Shown piece by piece: positions 17,604 to 27,244 of a stretch of DNA of 64,000 nt. The stretch covers positions 136,620 through 200,619 of the forward strand of contig DDCY01000029.1 in NCBI GenBank assembly GCA_002335865.1, given 5' to 3'. The position numbers and the translations under genes were made by a program. A model generated the notes under the pieces. It did no database searches, was not told the origin of the DNA, and worked only from the letters and a program-made list of their open reading frames with translations. Each line of letters starts with the position of its first letter. Position 1 is the stretch's first letter. The DNA comes from Saprospiraceae bacterium UBA1994. Its GTDB lineage: Bacteria > Bacteroidota > Bacteroidia > Chitinophagales > Saprospiraceae.

Positions 17604-18611
17604 TTAAGCGTTTACCGCACTATATCTTTCTACAAATTTTTTCATCTCATCGACCATATCTGGTGATCCAATTGCTATAGTCACTTTCTGATGTATGTTG
17701 CTTACTGGCACAGCAAGTATACGTTCAAGACCACATGTTATAGCTTTACCTCCAGCCTGCTCTACGATCATCGCCATAGGATTACACTCATATAGAAGTC
17801 TAAGTTTACCATGTGGGTATTTACGTGTATTTGGATACAAGAATATTCCACCTTGGAATAATATCCTATGGATATCAGATACCATACTTCCAATATATCG
17901 CAATCTTAAATTAAGATCAGAGCAGTGATCTATATATCTACGCATTTCCAAATCGAATTTGAGATAGTACCCTTGATTTACTGAATAATAGTTACCAGAA
18001 GCAGGAATCTTCATATCGGAATGTGACAAACAGAATTCACCGATGCTAGGATCTAAAGTAAATCCATTGACACCATGACCAGTTGTATAGACTAGTATAG
18101 TCGAAGTGCCGTATAATACATATCCTGATGCTACTAGTTCTAATCCAGCCTGAATACAGTCTTCTATTTCTATTTCCCTATCGAATTCAGATTTACGCTT
18201 ATAGATACCGAAAATAGTACCTACACTTACGTTTACATCTATATTAGATGATCCATCTAGAGGATCCATTACTAGCACATAATTTGCCTTCTTTCCATTT
18301 ACAGCTGGGAGCTTGACGATGTCTTCATTCTCTTCTGATACAATGGCCGCACATTCTCCACTCATGCTTAGAAATTCTATGATTTTCTCATTGGCAAATA
18401 TGTCCAGCTTTTGCACCATATCACCAGTAGAATTTTCTGATCCTTCTACTCCGAGTATATTCACAAGACCAGCTTTATTTACTTCGCGATTGATAATTTT
18501 AGATGCGATACCTATATCCCTTAGTAATCTTGAGAGAGAGCCAGTAGCATCATCATGCTCTTTTTGTCTTCTGATGATAAATTCGTCTAGAGTAACTATT
18601 TTCTTGTTCAT
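17604..18611 (-). CDS. fbp: Fructose-1,6-bisphosphatase class 1
   Basis: A 335-residue cytosolic gluconeogenic enzyme that hydrolyses fructose 1,6-bisphosphate to fructose 6-phosphate. The metal and substrate motif DPLDGSSNIDVNVSVGTIFG is intact, with GDMVQKLD upstream and PNTRKYPHGKLRLLYECNP plus EQAGGKA at the C-terminus. The frame is open 42 codons further upstream, but ATG 18611 (MNKKIVTLDEF) gives the family's normal N-terminus. A TATCTTTG promoter motif at 18661-18654 lies inside the longer frame and also argues for the short form. It is a single gene with a class 1 length (about 332 in E. coli). Confidence 0.97.
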   Translation of the reverse strand: MNKKIVTLDEFIIRRQKEHDDATGSLSRLLRDIGIASKIINREVNKAGLVNILGVEGSENSTGDMVQKLDIFANEKIIEFLSMSGECAAIVSEENEDIVKLPAVNGKKANYVLVMDPLDGSSNIDVNVSVGTIFGIYKRKSEFDREIEIEDCIQAGLELVASGYVLYGTSTILVYTTGHGVNGFTLDPSIGEFCLSHSDMKIPASGNYYSVNQGYYLKFDLEMRRYIDHCSDLNLRLRYIGSMVSDIHRILFQGGIFLYPNTRKYPHGKLRLLYECNPMAMIVEQAGGKAITCGLERILAVPVSNIHQKVTIAIGSPDMVDEMKKFVERYSAVNA

Positions 18612-18653
18612 AATGCTAGTAAAAGTGTACGATTTATGTCTTCTAATCGATAA

Positions 18654-18661
18654 CAAAGATA
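18654..18661 (-). promoter_or_regulatory. -7 promoter motif of fbp
   Basis: TATCTTTG on the minus strand matches TAnnTTTG and would give a leader of about 40 nt before ATG 18611. It decides the start, since the upstream ATG at 18737 would not be in the transcript. No clear -33 TTG. Confidence 0.4.
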
Positions 18662-19008
18662 AGTGTGGAAGCCTATAATTCTGTGTTTTGCTACCATTAA
18701 TCAAATATAAATTGGCCAACTCAATGATTATGCACATAGTGTATTATCGACACGATTTGAGATATAGGACTGCAGGTTATAAATACGATTGATTGGCAGT
18801 AAATTGTAAAGCTTTATTGTAATTGATTAATCTTCACAAATAATAATTTGTGTTCTACATTTAATATAAGTTTTATCTAATTTAATCGTTCCAATTATTA
18901 CAAAATGGCTATTTGTATAGATTTGATATTTATAAATGACTAGTTATGGTAGTTTAAGTCAAATAATTAATACTTTATTATTCTTAATCAAACCAACCAA
19001 TTAATTAA

Positions 19009-19560
19009 GATTGTCACACTAATTGCACTGTTAGTTTTAATACGGCTTGTATAGGTGCTGCTGCCATAAGTAATGGTGATAGATCTGCTGAATTTGATGG
19101 CCTCGTATCGAAGTGAAGAAACGAAATACAGGTTTGGATAGTTTCGGAGTAAAACTCAAAGAATGGCAATACAAGTGTAAAGCATTACACGCAGAATAAG
19201 ATTGTGACAAAGCCAATATTACAAGTAAAGCTTGATTTGGAGATGGAACTCTAGATACTAGAGATTCAGTACTAGATACATCAGGACAATCTATTCTTAC
19301 CGCATTAGTAAGTGGCTCAGAATTTAAATCAAATCCTTATGCTAAACTTATGTCGGATGATTTATAAGTTATAGAAGTTATAGAACTGAAAATGGAATCT
19401 GCGTTCCATAAAAACTTTGTCATAATCATGGTATTTTTAAGAAATACTGAGAGTGACCTCATAAATATTCTAAATTAATATGGCAACAAATACAGAATTA
19501 TAGTCACTAAATAATGGTCTGGTCAAGTATCCAAAGCTACAGCTGTAGATTGTGATAGAT
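19009..19560 (+). pseudogene. Decayed coding remnant, family unknown
   Basis: The plus strand holds protein-like segments broken by stops and a frame change: DCHTNCTVSFNTACIG... up to a TGA at 19114; then a second frame with VKKRNTGLDSFGVKLKEW, a TAA at 19197, a TGA at 19233, and GDGTLDTRDSVLDTSGQS up to a TAA at 19365; then further short pieces to about 19560. A stretch of intact codons with several in-frame stops in a 1-kb gap looks like a gene in decay rather than random DNA. I cannot name the ancestor. Confidence 0.35.
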
Positions 19561-19621
19561 TAATCTTTCTATAAAAAAAAGATTAGGTGCCGTAAGAGGA
19601 GGTACTCGGTGAAATTGGGTA

Positions 19622-19654
19622 TAAAAAATGGACAAGCCTAATTGGCATGTCCAT
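19622..19654 (-). terminator. Terminator after the secreted protein gene
   Basis: Interrupted stem ATGGACA.GCC / GGC.TGTCCAT at 19628-19654, followed on the minus strand by six T. It lies 25 nt after the stop at 19680. Confidence 0.7.
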
Positions 19655-19679
19655 CTAACTATTCATATTTATTGCAATC

Positions 19680-20543
19680 TTATTTTCTTCTTTTCAACTT
19701 TTCTTTTTGTTCCCCATATTGACCAAATGCAAGTCCAACTTTAAACCCAAAGGTGACAGCAAAATTACCGCTTCCTAACAGATCTCCGGCATTGATGTCA
19801 TTATATTCGAAGTCAACATCAGAACCATAACTGTTTAATGTTCTTTTCTTACTACCGCCGAAGTAAGCAAATCCAGTGTAGTAGTCAACTATAATTAATT
19901 TCTGAATAATTTTTAAATTACCAAATTTTAGACCTAAATGAATTAGGTTCTTTTTTATTTGGCTAGACGATCTATCTTCACTGTATGTGGTGAATCCCAC
20001 AGAAGGCATTATATATCGACCACTCAATAAATGATTTGGACGATATTCCCATTTCTTTTTCTTCAAACCACTAAATTTGAGTTTGTAACCTACTTCTAGG
20101 TCAAAGCCAGATCTATTATACCAATTTTCAAAACTTGGCCCAAACCCGATTCCTAAAAGTTTACCTGTGATTTGAAATCCAGATTTAGGATCGATAGCCT
20201 TATCAAAGGATATAATAATTGCGTCAAACAGCATACTAGACATACTCAACGAGAGTACCATATTTTGATCTTCGGTGAAGTAATCGTCCGTCATTATCGA
20301 TTCTTCTTCCTTGTATTCTTTACCGTAAGCAAATTTAATTTCAGTAATTGTCATTCTATCTAAAGTAAAAAGTACTTGGTTAGGATCGTCAAAGTGATAG
20401 TATTTGATTTGACTATCGTTAATTTCTTTAACTACTACTTTTAATACTTCACCATTTTTCTTTTTGACCGTATCTTGAGCATTTAACATACTCATAAATA
20501 GCATTGCGAATGATAGTAGAGTAATGTTGATTAATGTCTTCAT
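19680..20543 (-). CDS. Secreted outer-membrane-type protein of unknown function
   Basis: A 287-residue protein with a signal peptide (MKTLINITLLSFAMLFMSML, cleavage near NAQ). Residues 24-75 form a small domain of a type common in Bacteroidota secreted proteins (KKNGEVLKVVVKEINDSQIK, then a short stretch ending in RMTITEIKFAYG), thought to precede beta-barrels. The rest is glycine- and aromatic-rich beta sequence, ending in a basic tail (EKLKRRK). Likely an outer-membrane or periplasmic protein; the exact family is not recognised. It is transcribed alone and ends at a clear terminator. Confidence 0.65.
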   Translation of the reverse strand: MKTLINITLLSFAMLFMSMLNAQDTVKKKNGEVLKVVVKEINDSQIKYYHFDDPNQVLFTLDRMTITEIKFAYGKEYKEEESIMTDDYFTEDQNMVLSLSMSSMLFDAIIISFDKAIDPKSGFQITGKLLGIGFGPSFENWYNRSGFDLEVGYKLKFSGLKKKKWEYRPNHLLSGRYIMPSVGFTTYSEDRSSSQIKKNLIHLGLKFGNLKIIQKLIIVDYYTGFAYFGGSKKRTLNSYGSDVDFEYNDINAGDLLGSGNFAVTFGFKVGLAFGQYGEQKEKLKRRK

Positions 20544-20759
20544 TTTTATTTTTAAAAATTATTAATTTCATTCAACTTTTATCTAGAATTATAAAAGATT
20601 TTACTTTTCGTAATTATGCGATTGATTTATTGAATTTTTCAATAGACAACATTAGGTTTAATTTTTATACTAGATTTGATTTGATCGCAAATGTAATTAC
20701 AAAATAAAGGACAAATTAGGAATAAGTTTATATTGTAATTCCTATTTTAGGAAATAAGT

Positions 20760-21209
20760 TTATTTGATTTCTGATAAACAACCATAATTGAGATACTGTA
20801 AATCTTTTAGCTTACCTAATCTTTCGTAGAGATGTTTTCCGGTATTGTTGATTTCGTTTTCGAGAATGAGACTCTTTCCATGATGTTCTACAGTATATTC
20901 TTTTCCTCTATTTAGTAGAATTTTATCGATGCCTTTACCTTTATGAGTAGGGTCAACATAGATGTCTTTTAGCACATATAGTTTCTGCATACTCACAGAT
21001 AAGAACATTGGATATATTTGGGTGAATCCCACAACTTGAATATCTATTTAGGCTAAGAAAATAACAGAATCACTTTTAGTGATTCGCTCAGGTATTAATG
21101 CAGCAGCAGAATTTATATCATATTTGGGTTTGTAGAAGACTTTGTACTCATCAAAAAGAGCAGTGATATCTTCTATATTTTCGCTTGTGGCTTGTTGAAT
21201 ATTTGTCAT
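20760..21209 (-). pseudogene. GNAT acetyltransferase gene interrupted by a stop codon
   Basis: A single frame runs from ATG 21209 (MTNIQQATSENIEDITALFD) to the stop at 20760 and would encode about 148 residues, the normal size of a GNAT acetyltransferase. It is broken only by a TAA at codon 54 (21050-21048), in the stretch VIFLA-stop-IDIQVVGFTQIYP. The acetyl-CoA loop DPTHKGKGIDKILL is present but changed from the usual R/Q-x-x-G-x-G/A. The part after the stop has an internal ATG at 21032, so a truncated C-terminal protein could be made, though it would lack the N-terminal strands. A recent loss-of-function mutation is most likely; a sequencing error is possible. Confidence 0.75.
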
Positions 21210-21279
21210 AGCATTATGCCCTCATTGCATCCGCGCAAAGTGAGGATCTCTCCCATTCTTGTCCAATCTTTCTAAACCT

Positions 21280-22821
21280 CTATAGCGGTATATTCCCATG
21301 CTTTTTCTTAGGCAAAGTAGCTACCTTATTCTCAAGCAAAGCAAATGCCTTAATCAGCTTACGTCTTGTTTCTCTTGGTTGGATTACTTCATCAACAAAT
21401 CCTCTTTGAGCAGCGCTGTATGGATTGGCAAATAAGTCGGAATATTCTTTTTCTTTAGCGGCTAGTGTAGCGGCTGGATCATTTGATGTTTTTATTTCAT
21501 TACGGAAGATTATCTCACTTGCTCCTTTGGCACCCATTACAGCAATTTCAGCCCCTGGCCAAGCAAAGTTGAAATCTGCTCCGATATGCTTAGAATTCAT
21601 AACATCATATGCTCCACCGTATGCTTTTCGAGTGATGACAGATATACGTGGTACAGTCGCTTCACTGAGAGCGTAGAGAAGTTTTGCTCCATTTGTAATG
21701 ATCGCATTCCATTCCTGATCAGTTCCTGGCAAAAATCCTGGCACGTCCACAAGTACAAGTAGTGGAATATTAAAACAGTCACAGAACCTAGTAAATCTTG
21801 CTGCTTTCTTACTACTCTCGACGTCTAGACATCCTGCGAGACTCATGGGTTGATTGGCTACTATGCCTATACTTCGGCCACCTAATCTAGCAAATCCCAC
21901 TACGATATTATCTGCATAGTTTTTATGGATCTCGTAGAAACTTTCTTTATCCGTAATACCAGAAATTACTTCTTTGATATCATAGGGTTGATTAGCACTT
22001 GCGGGTATTATACTTTCTAGTTCGTCTCTATATTCATCTCCGATCTCGTATTTTAGTTTTGTTGGTTTCTCTTCACAATTTTGTGGTAGGTAACTGAGTA
22101 ATTGTTTGAGTTGCATGATGCAGTCCAAGTCATTCGATGCAGTTAAGTGTGTGACACCTGACTTTGTTGAGTGTGTACTTGCACCACCGAGTTCTTCAGA
22201 AGTAACTTCTTCGTTGGTAACTGTTTTGACTACGCTAGGACCAGTGACAAACATATAGCTTGTATTCTCTACCATAATGGTAAAGTCTGTCATCGCTGGT
22301 GAGTACACTGCTCCACCTGCACAAGGCCCCATGATCGCTGAAATCTGAGGGATGACTCCTGAGGCCATTACATTTTTATAAAAGATATCTGCATAACCAC
22401 CTAGAGATCTTACACCCTCTTGGATACGTGCACCACCACTGTCATTAAGTCCAATCAGCGGTGCTCCAGTCTTCATGGCGAGATCCATAATTTTTACTAT
22501 CTTCTCAGAGTGTGTCTCGGATAGTGATCCACCAAAAACTGTGAAATCTTGTGCAAATGCATATATTGTTCTGCCATTGACGGTACCGTATCCAGTGACT
22601 ACTCCATCACCATAGAAGATTTGATCTTCCATACCAAAGTCCTTAGTTCTATGAGTCACAAGAATACCAATCTCTTCAAACGATCCTTCGTCAAAAAGTA
22701 GATTAATACGCTCTCTAGCGGTAAGTTTGCCCTTGCCATGTTGGCTATCTATACGACGTTGGCCACCGCCCAATTTGGCAGCATCGATCTTGTCTTGGAG
22801 TTGTTTTTTTTTATCTTCCAT
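21280..22821 (-). CDS. pccB: Acyl-CoA carboxylase carboxyltransferase (beta) subunit
   Basis: About 513 residues, the carboxyltransferase that moves CO2 from biotin to propionyl-CoA (or another short acyl-CoA). ATG 22821 (MEDKKKQLQDKIDAAKLGGG) gives the family's usual start; the frame opens 7 codons earlier. Conserved features: GKGKLTARERINLLFDEGSF, GGARIQEGV, GPCAGGAVYSPA, RKAYGGAYDVMNSKHIGAD, and the C-terminal KKHGNIPL. It follows the biotin carboxylase gene by 52 nt in a three-gene operon with separate carboxylase, biotin-carrier and transferase proteins. Propionyl-CoA or methylmalonyl-CoA use is inferred; acetyl-CoA cannot be excluded. Confidence 0.95.
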   Translation of the reverse strand: MEDKKKQLQDKIDAAKLGGGQRRIDSQHGKGKLTARERINLLFDEGSFEEIGILVTHRTKDFGMEDQIFYGDGVVTGYGTVNGRTIYAFAQDFTVFGGSLSETHSEKIVKIMDLAMKTGAPLIGLNDSGGARIQEGVRSLGGYADIFYKNVMASGVIPQISAIMGPCAGGAVYSPAMTDFTIMVENTSYMFVTGPSVVKTVTNEEVTSEELGGASTHSTKSGVTHLTASNDLDCIMQLKQLLSYLPQNCEEKPTKLKYEIGDEYRDELESIIPASANQPYDIKEVISGITDKESFYEIHKNYADNIVVGFARLGGRSIGIVANQPMSLAGCLDVESSKKAARFTRFCDCFNIPLLVLVDVPGFLPGTDQEWNAIITNGAKLLYALSEATVPRISVITRKAYGGAYDVMNSKHIGADFNFAWPGAEIAVMGAKGASEIIFRNEIKTSNDPAATLAAKEKEYSDLFANPYSAAQRGFVDEVIQPRETRRKLIKAFALLENKVATLPKKKHGNIPL

Positions 22822-22873
22822 TGTATTTGAATCAATAATCACTCAATCAATAATCAATTAATTTTTCATTCTT

Positions 22874-24346
22874 TCACGTCCGCCTTTTTAGCCATTCATC
22901 ACTTTCATTAGCAGTTACAGATAACTTATTTTTTTGCTCTTGATAATATTTGATTGCAATCTCAGCGGCAAGAGATTTTTCAGCATTTTGACCTTTTAAT
23001 AATGCTTCTGGAGAGTAGTATTTCTTTACGAAGTGAGTATCTATATCTCCAGATATGAACTGTTCATTCTCCATCACAAATTTCCCAAATGGTAGGGTAG
23101 TTTCTAATCCTACTATTTTGTAATCAGCAATCGCTAGCTTCATTTTCTGTATGGCGGCAGTCCGTGTATCAGCGTATGTGATCAGTTTGGCGATCATCGG
23201 ATCATAATAGATAGGAATCTCCATTCCTTGCTCATATCCATCATCTAGTCTTACACCTTCTCCTGTTGGTCTTATGTAAGTTTCTAATATTCCCATACTT
23301 GGAAGGAAGTCATTAAGTGGATCTTCGGCATAGATTCGGAGCTCTACCGCATGACCTTTGATCTTGAGATCATCTTGAGTGAAAGATAGTTTTTCACCTC
23401 TAGCTACTTTGATTTGTTCAGCTACTAAATCTACACCTGTGATACACTCTGTTACAGGATGCTCAACTTGCAAACGAGTATTCATTTCCAAGAAATAAAA
23501 GTTATTAAGGCTATCAAGTAGAAACTCTACAGTTCCAGCACCTTCATAATTGCAAGACTTGGCAACTTTAATAGCTGCCTCTCCCATACGCTCACGAAGC
23601 TCAGGAGTCAATACAGCTGATGGTGCTTCTTCTACTACTTTTTGATGTCTACGTTGGATGCTGCACTCTCTTTCGAATAAGTGAACCACATTACCATGAC
23701 TATCTGCTAGTACTTGTATTTCTATATGTCTTGGAGAACTGATGTATTTTTCTATAAAAACTGATCCATCACCAAAAGCAGACAAAGCCTCACTAATGGC
23801 GCGATTCATTTGCTCCTCTAGTACTTCTTCCGATTCTACTACACGCATTCCTTTTCCTCCACCACCAGCAGAAGCTTTGATGAGTATAGGGAATCCTATT
23901 TCTTTCGCGATCATTATGGCTTTCTTTGGGTCTGTAATTGCTTCATCGATTCCAGGTACCATTGGTATATCGTATGCTCTTACTGCCTCTTTGGCAGCTA
24001 GCTTACTCCCCATTGTCTCTATCGCTTTTTGACCTGGGCCTATAAATATGATTCCTTCCGCCGCAATTTTATTTGCAAATTCTGAATTTTCACTCAAAAA
24101 TCCATATCCTGGATGTATGCCATCCGCTCCTGTTGATTTGGCGGCGGCGATCACTTTATCCATGACTAAGTAAGATTCAGATGAAGGTGCTGGTCCTAAT
24201 AAGACCGCCTCATCTGCATATTTGACATGTGGTGCATGTCTATCTGCTTCTGAGTATACTGCTACAGTACCTATTCCCATTGCTCTGGCAGTACGCATCA
24301 CCCTTAGGGCTATCTCACCTCTATTCGCTACTAGTATCTTATGCAT
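22874..24346 (-). CDS. accC: Acyl-CoA carboxylase, biotin carboxylase subunit
   Basis: A 490-residue ATP-grasp enzyme that carboxylates protein-bound biotin. It has MHKILVANRGEIALRVMRTA at the N-terminus, HPGYGFLSEN, the glycine-rich ATP loop KASAGGGGKGMR, EKYISSPRHIEIQVLAD, FLEMNTRLQVEHPVTE with the catalytic Arg and Glu residues, and the biotin carboxylase C-terminal domain up to about 450. It carries no biotinyl domain; that is encoded by the gene it overlaps by 8 nt upstream. Length is standard for a stand-alone subunit, with a somewhat longer tail. Confidence 0.95.
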   Translation of the reverse strand: MHKILVANRGEIALRVMRTARAMGIGTVAVYSEADRHAPHVKYADEAVLLGPAPSSESYLVMDKVIAAAKSTGADGIHPGYGFLSENSEFANKIAAEGIIFIGPGQKAIETMGSKLAAKEAVRAYDIPMVPGIDEAITDPKKAIMIAKEIGFPILIKASAGGGGKGMRVVESEEVLEEQMNRAISEALSAFGDGSVFIEKYISSPRHIEIQVLADSHGNVVHLFERECSIQRRHQKVVEEAPSAVLTPELRERMGEAAIKVAKSCNYEGAGTVEFLLDSLNNFYFLEMNTRLQVEHPVTECITGVDLVAEQIKVARGEKLSFTQDDLKIKGHAVELRIYAEDPLNDFLPSMGILETYIRPTGEGVRLDDGYEQGMEIPIYYDPMIAKLITYADTRTAAIQKMKLAIADYKIVGLETTLPFGKFVMENEQFISGDIDTHFVKKYYSPEALLKGQNAEKSLAAEIAIKYYQEQKNKLSVTANESDEWLKRRT

Positions 24347-24824
24347 CTGCTTCTATTTCTATGATGAGTTGATATTTTTCTACCGAATCACCTTTGGCTA
24401 GACATACAGACTTCACTATACCATCGGCTTCTGCTTTGATGACGTTTTCCATCTTCATAGCTTCAAGTATTAATAATGAATCTCCCTTAGATATAAAATC
24501 TCCAGCGGAGACCATGATATCTAGGATTAATCCTGGCATTGGCGCCAATATGTCTCCTGCGGTAGCATCTTCAACTACAGAAAGTCCCATTTTATCCACC
24601 ATTTGATCTACGGTATCCTTGATAGTTACAGTATGTTCTGTACCATTAAGTAGGATCGTAATTTCTTTTGGATTGTTATTGTTGTATGAAAGTTGAGCTT
24701 TATAGCTCTTTCCATCTTTGAGTATATGATATTGGTTGCCATTAGCATCATATATCATATCTAGTTGATCGATCTGCTCTTGAGTATAGTCTAGAGATTG
24801 ATCGTTTATATTGGCTTTTAACAT
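24339..24824 (-). CDS. Biotin carboxyl carrier protein of acyl-CoA carboxylase
   Basis: A 161-residue protein whose C-terminal half is a biotinyl domain with the biotinylation motif EAMKMEN (lysine modified), preceded by ILAPMPGLILDIMV, the standard PMPG loop. The N-terminal half (QYHILKDGKSYKAQL...NGTEHTVTI) matches the linker of propionyl-CoA carboxylase alpha chains, so this looks like the carrier part of a split PccA. It is the first gene of the operon and overlaps the biotin carboxylase by 8 nt. Confidence 0.92.
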   Translation of the reverse strand: MLKANINDQSLDYTQEQIDQLDMIYDANGNQYHILKDGKSYKAQLSYNNNNPKEITILLNGTEHTVTIKDTVDQMVDKMGLSVVEDATAGDILAPMPGLILDIMVSAGDFISKGDSLLILEAMKMENVIKAEADGIVKSVCLAKGDSVEKYQLIIEIEADA

Positions 24825-25013
24825 AAGTAAGTGTCTAATGCAGAGCGAAGATAGTTATTGTCTATTATTGTAAGCTTAATTTATAAATGAATCTCTCAAA
24901 TGAAATTTAGAGTGGATTATTGAGCCCTAAAGAGTTTGCTTTATGTTTGTTATAATAGTATAATTCTTATGATTGTCTCATCTTTCATTTTTCAAGGAGA
25001 TTGATTTGGTGGT

Positions 25014-26051
25014 TTAGTTATTTTTTATAAAATTACTAATCACATTAGAATCACAATAAGTTCTCTTGACTAATATTCCATTTAAATTTGGTGCTTTCAT
25101 ACCACTGTTTAATTCATGTTGAGTATCTATGACAGTTACTTCGTCCCAAAGATTGAAATTGCTAAATGACTTTAATAATGTGGAACCTCCCTCAACGATG
25201 ATAGAGAAAATTTTCAGTTTGAACAATTTTGGCAATAATTTTTCTAATTGATTCTCATGATCAAAATCATGAATCAATAACTTCACAAATGATGGCAGTG
25301 TCCTTTCTCTACTTGTAACGTAGATAGTTGGATATCCGTCACTCAAGATATTAAGATCACTAGATAATTCTCCTTTTCTATCGAGTACAATTCTTATAGG
25401 ATGATCTCCATCTACTATGCGAGTGGTGAGAGAAGGGTCGTCTATCTTGGCCGTATTAGTGCCTATCATAATTGCATCTACATCGCTGCGAAGTGTATGT
25501 ACATACAATTTGCTCTGCGGAGTAGATAGCCATACTTGACCCTCTTTGGCAGCCATATAATTAAATTTCGATTTTGCAAATTTGAGATGAACCCATGGCG
25601 AGTTTTGATTCATTAACTTTATAAAAGGACGAATTAAATTGTGGCATTCTTCTTTGCAAATTCCTTCAACTACCGATATACCTGTAAATCTCAATTTAGC
25701 GATACTTTGACCACTTACTTTTGGATTGGGATCGGTGATTCCGATGATCACTTCTTTAATATTATTTTTGATAATAAGATCAACACAAGGTGGTGTTTTG
25801 CCACGATGGTAACAAGGCTCTAGCGTTATGTAAATACGTGATTGGGCAATCAGATGTTGATCTTTTTTTCTTACAGATTCAATACAATTTACTTCAGCAT
25901 GCGCATCTCCATATTTCTTATGGTAACCTTCACCAATAATGCGATTTTTGTGAACCAATATTGACCCAACCTTTGGATTAGACCTGACGGCTTTGGTTCC
26001 TAGTTTGGCCAGCACGATAGCTCGCTGCATGTATGGCGTATGATCTATCAA
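25014..26051 (-). CDS. ribD: RibD, bifunctional deaminase/reductase of riboflavin synthesis
   Basis: A 345-residue cytosolic enzyme that performs the second and third steps of riboflavin synthesis: deamination of the pyrimidine formed from GTP, then reduction of its ribosyl group. The deaminase half has the Zn2+ site HAEVNC and EPCYHRGKTPPC; the reductase half starts near residue 150 (WVHLKFAKS) with DAIMIGTNT and ends in VEGGSTLLKSF. I use the TTG at 26051 because the 7 residues before the first ATG (IDHTPYM...) match the usual N-terminus, and TTGA overlaps the preceding stop by 4 nt, a sign of coupled translation. Confidence 0.95.
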   Translation of the reverse strand: MIDHTPYMQRAIVLAKLGTKAVRSNPKVGSILVHKNRIIGEGYHKKYGDAHAEVNCIESVRKKDQHLIAQSRIYITLEPCYHRGKTPPCVDLIIKNNIKEVIIGITDPNPKVSGQSIAKLRFTGISVVEGICKEECHNLIRPFIKLMNQNSPWVHLKFAKSKFNYMAAKEGQVWLSTPQSKLYVHTLRSDVDAIMIGTNTAKIDDPSLTTRIVDGDHPIRIVLDRKGELSSDLNILSDGYPTIYVTSRERTLPSFVKLLIHDFDHENQLEKLLPKLFKLKIFSIIVEGGSTLLKSFSNFNLWDEVTVIDTQHELNSGMKAPNLNGILVKRTYCDSNVISNFIKNN

Positions 26052-27187
26052 TTATTATATGCTTCTTTTATAGGGGTAAATTTTTTAAGTTTTTCAATAA
26101 CATAATCTATCTCTTCGATAGTATTGAAATGTGAAAAACTAAATCGAATTGTCTTGCGCTCCTTAGAATGTCCAATATGCTGTAGTACATGGGAATCATG
26201 TTCTATTCCTGAGCTACAGGCACTACCTGATGAAGCACTAATACGAGAAATATCTAAATTTAACATTAGCATATCTACTCTCTCGGTAGCAGGAAAAGAA
26301 ACGCTTAATATGTTATCAATTTGATTTGTGCCATTGATAATTATCTCATCTAGTTCGTCGAGTCGAGTTCGCATATGTCGATTTAGCTTTTTAATATGAT
26401 CTGCTCTCTCTTCTTTTTGCTCAATAGCTTTTTCAAGAGCTACTGCCATTCCAGTGATACCGATTATGTTTTCGGTGCCTGCGCGCATATTCCTTTCTTG
26501 AGCACCGCCATACATCATTGGACTGATGATATTGTCACCATTCATATAAAAAAAGCCTACCCCTTTGGGACCGTTGAATTTATGAGCGGATCCAGCTAAA
26601 AATGCCATTGGTGCATCATTTACATTAAGTGGGAGTTTGCCTATTCCTTGCACGGTATCGCAATGAAACAAAGCACTATTCGTAGTGCATATTTCAGATA
26701 CTCGTGATATGTCTATTATGTTACCTATCTCATTGTTGACGTACATTAAAGAGACTAATGTCTTTTTTTTGTCCTGAGTCAATAAACCTTCCAATTGATC
26801 TAGATCTACTGATCCAAGTTTATCAACATCCAGATAGACGATCTCAACGTCCGTTATGCTAGCTAAGTGGTCCAAGGTATGTATAATACAATGATGCTCA
26901 ATTGGAGAAGATATAATTCGTTGTACTCCTAGATCTTTGATGCTATTGGTGAGTATCATGTTATGCGCCTCTGTTGCCGAGGAACAAAAGAATATTTCAC
27001 CAATTGATGCGCCCAAAGCTTTAGCAATAGTCTTTCGAGCATTCTCGACTAACATCTTTGCTTGACGGCCATGATGATGTATGCTAGAAGCGTTACCGAA
27101 GTGCTCCCTCATAACGGTATTCATTTCTTGAATAACGGGCTCTATCAATGGCGTAGTAGAGGCGTGATCTAAGTATACGTGTTGCAT
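26048..27187 (-). CDS. Cysteine desulfurase (NifS/IscS family)
   Basis: A 379-residue PLP enzyme that removes sulfur from cysteine for Fe-S clusters, thiamine or tRNA modification. Motifs: YLDHASTTPL at the start, SSATEAHNM, HCDTVQGIGKLPL, the PLP lysine in SAHKFNGPKGVGF, and the catalytic cysteine in SSGSACSSG. The overall length and insertion pattern match the NifS/IscS class rather than SufS. The next gene, ribD, overlaps by 4 nt. No iscU or sufBCD gene is near. Confidence 0.95.
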   Translation of the reverse strand: MQHVYLDHASTTPLIEPVIQEMNTVMREHFGNASSIHHHGRQAKMLVENARKTIAKALGASIGEIFFCSSATEAHNMILTNSIKDLGVQRIISSPIEHHCIIHTLDHLASITDVEIVYLDVDKLGSVDLDQLEGLLTQDKKKTLVSLMYVNNEIGNIIDISRVSEICTTNSALFHCDTVQGIGKLPLNVNDAPMAFLAGSAHKFNGPKGVGFFYMNGDNIISPMMYGGAQERNMRAGTENIIGITGMAVALEKAIEQKEERADHIKKLNRHMRTRLDELDEIIINGTNQIDNILSVSFPATERVDMLMLNLDISRISASSGSACSSGIEHDSHVLQHIGHSKERKTIRFSFSHFNTIEEIDYVIEKLKKFTPIKEAYNN

Positions 27188-27244
27188 GAATTGGTGTTCT
27201 ATTATTTTAAGACAAAGTTAACCAATTCTTATTTTCAGAAAAGA

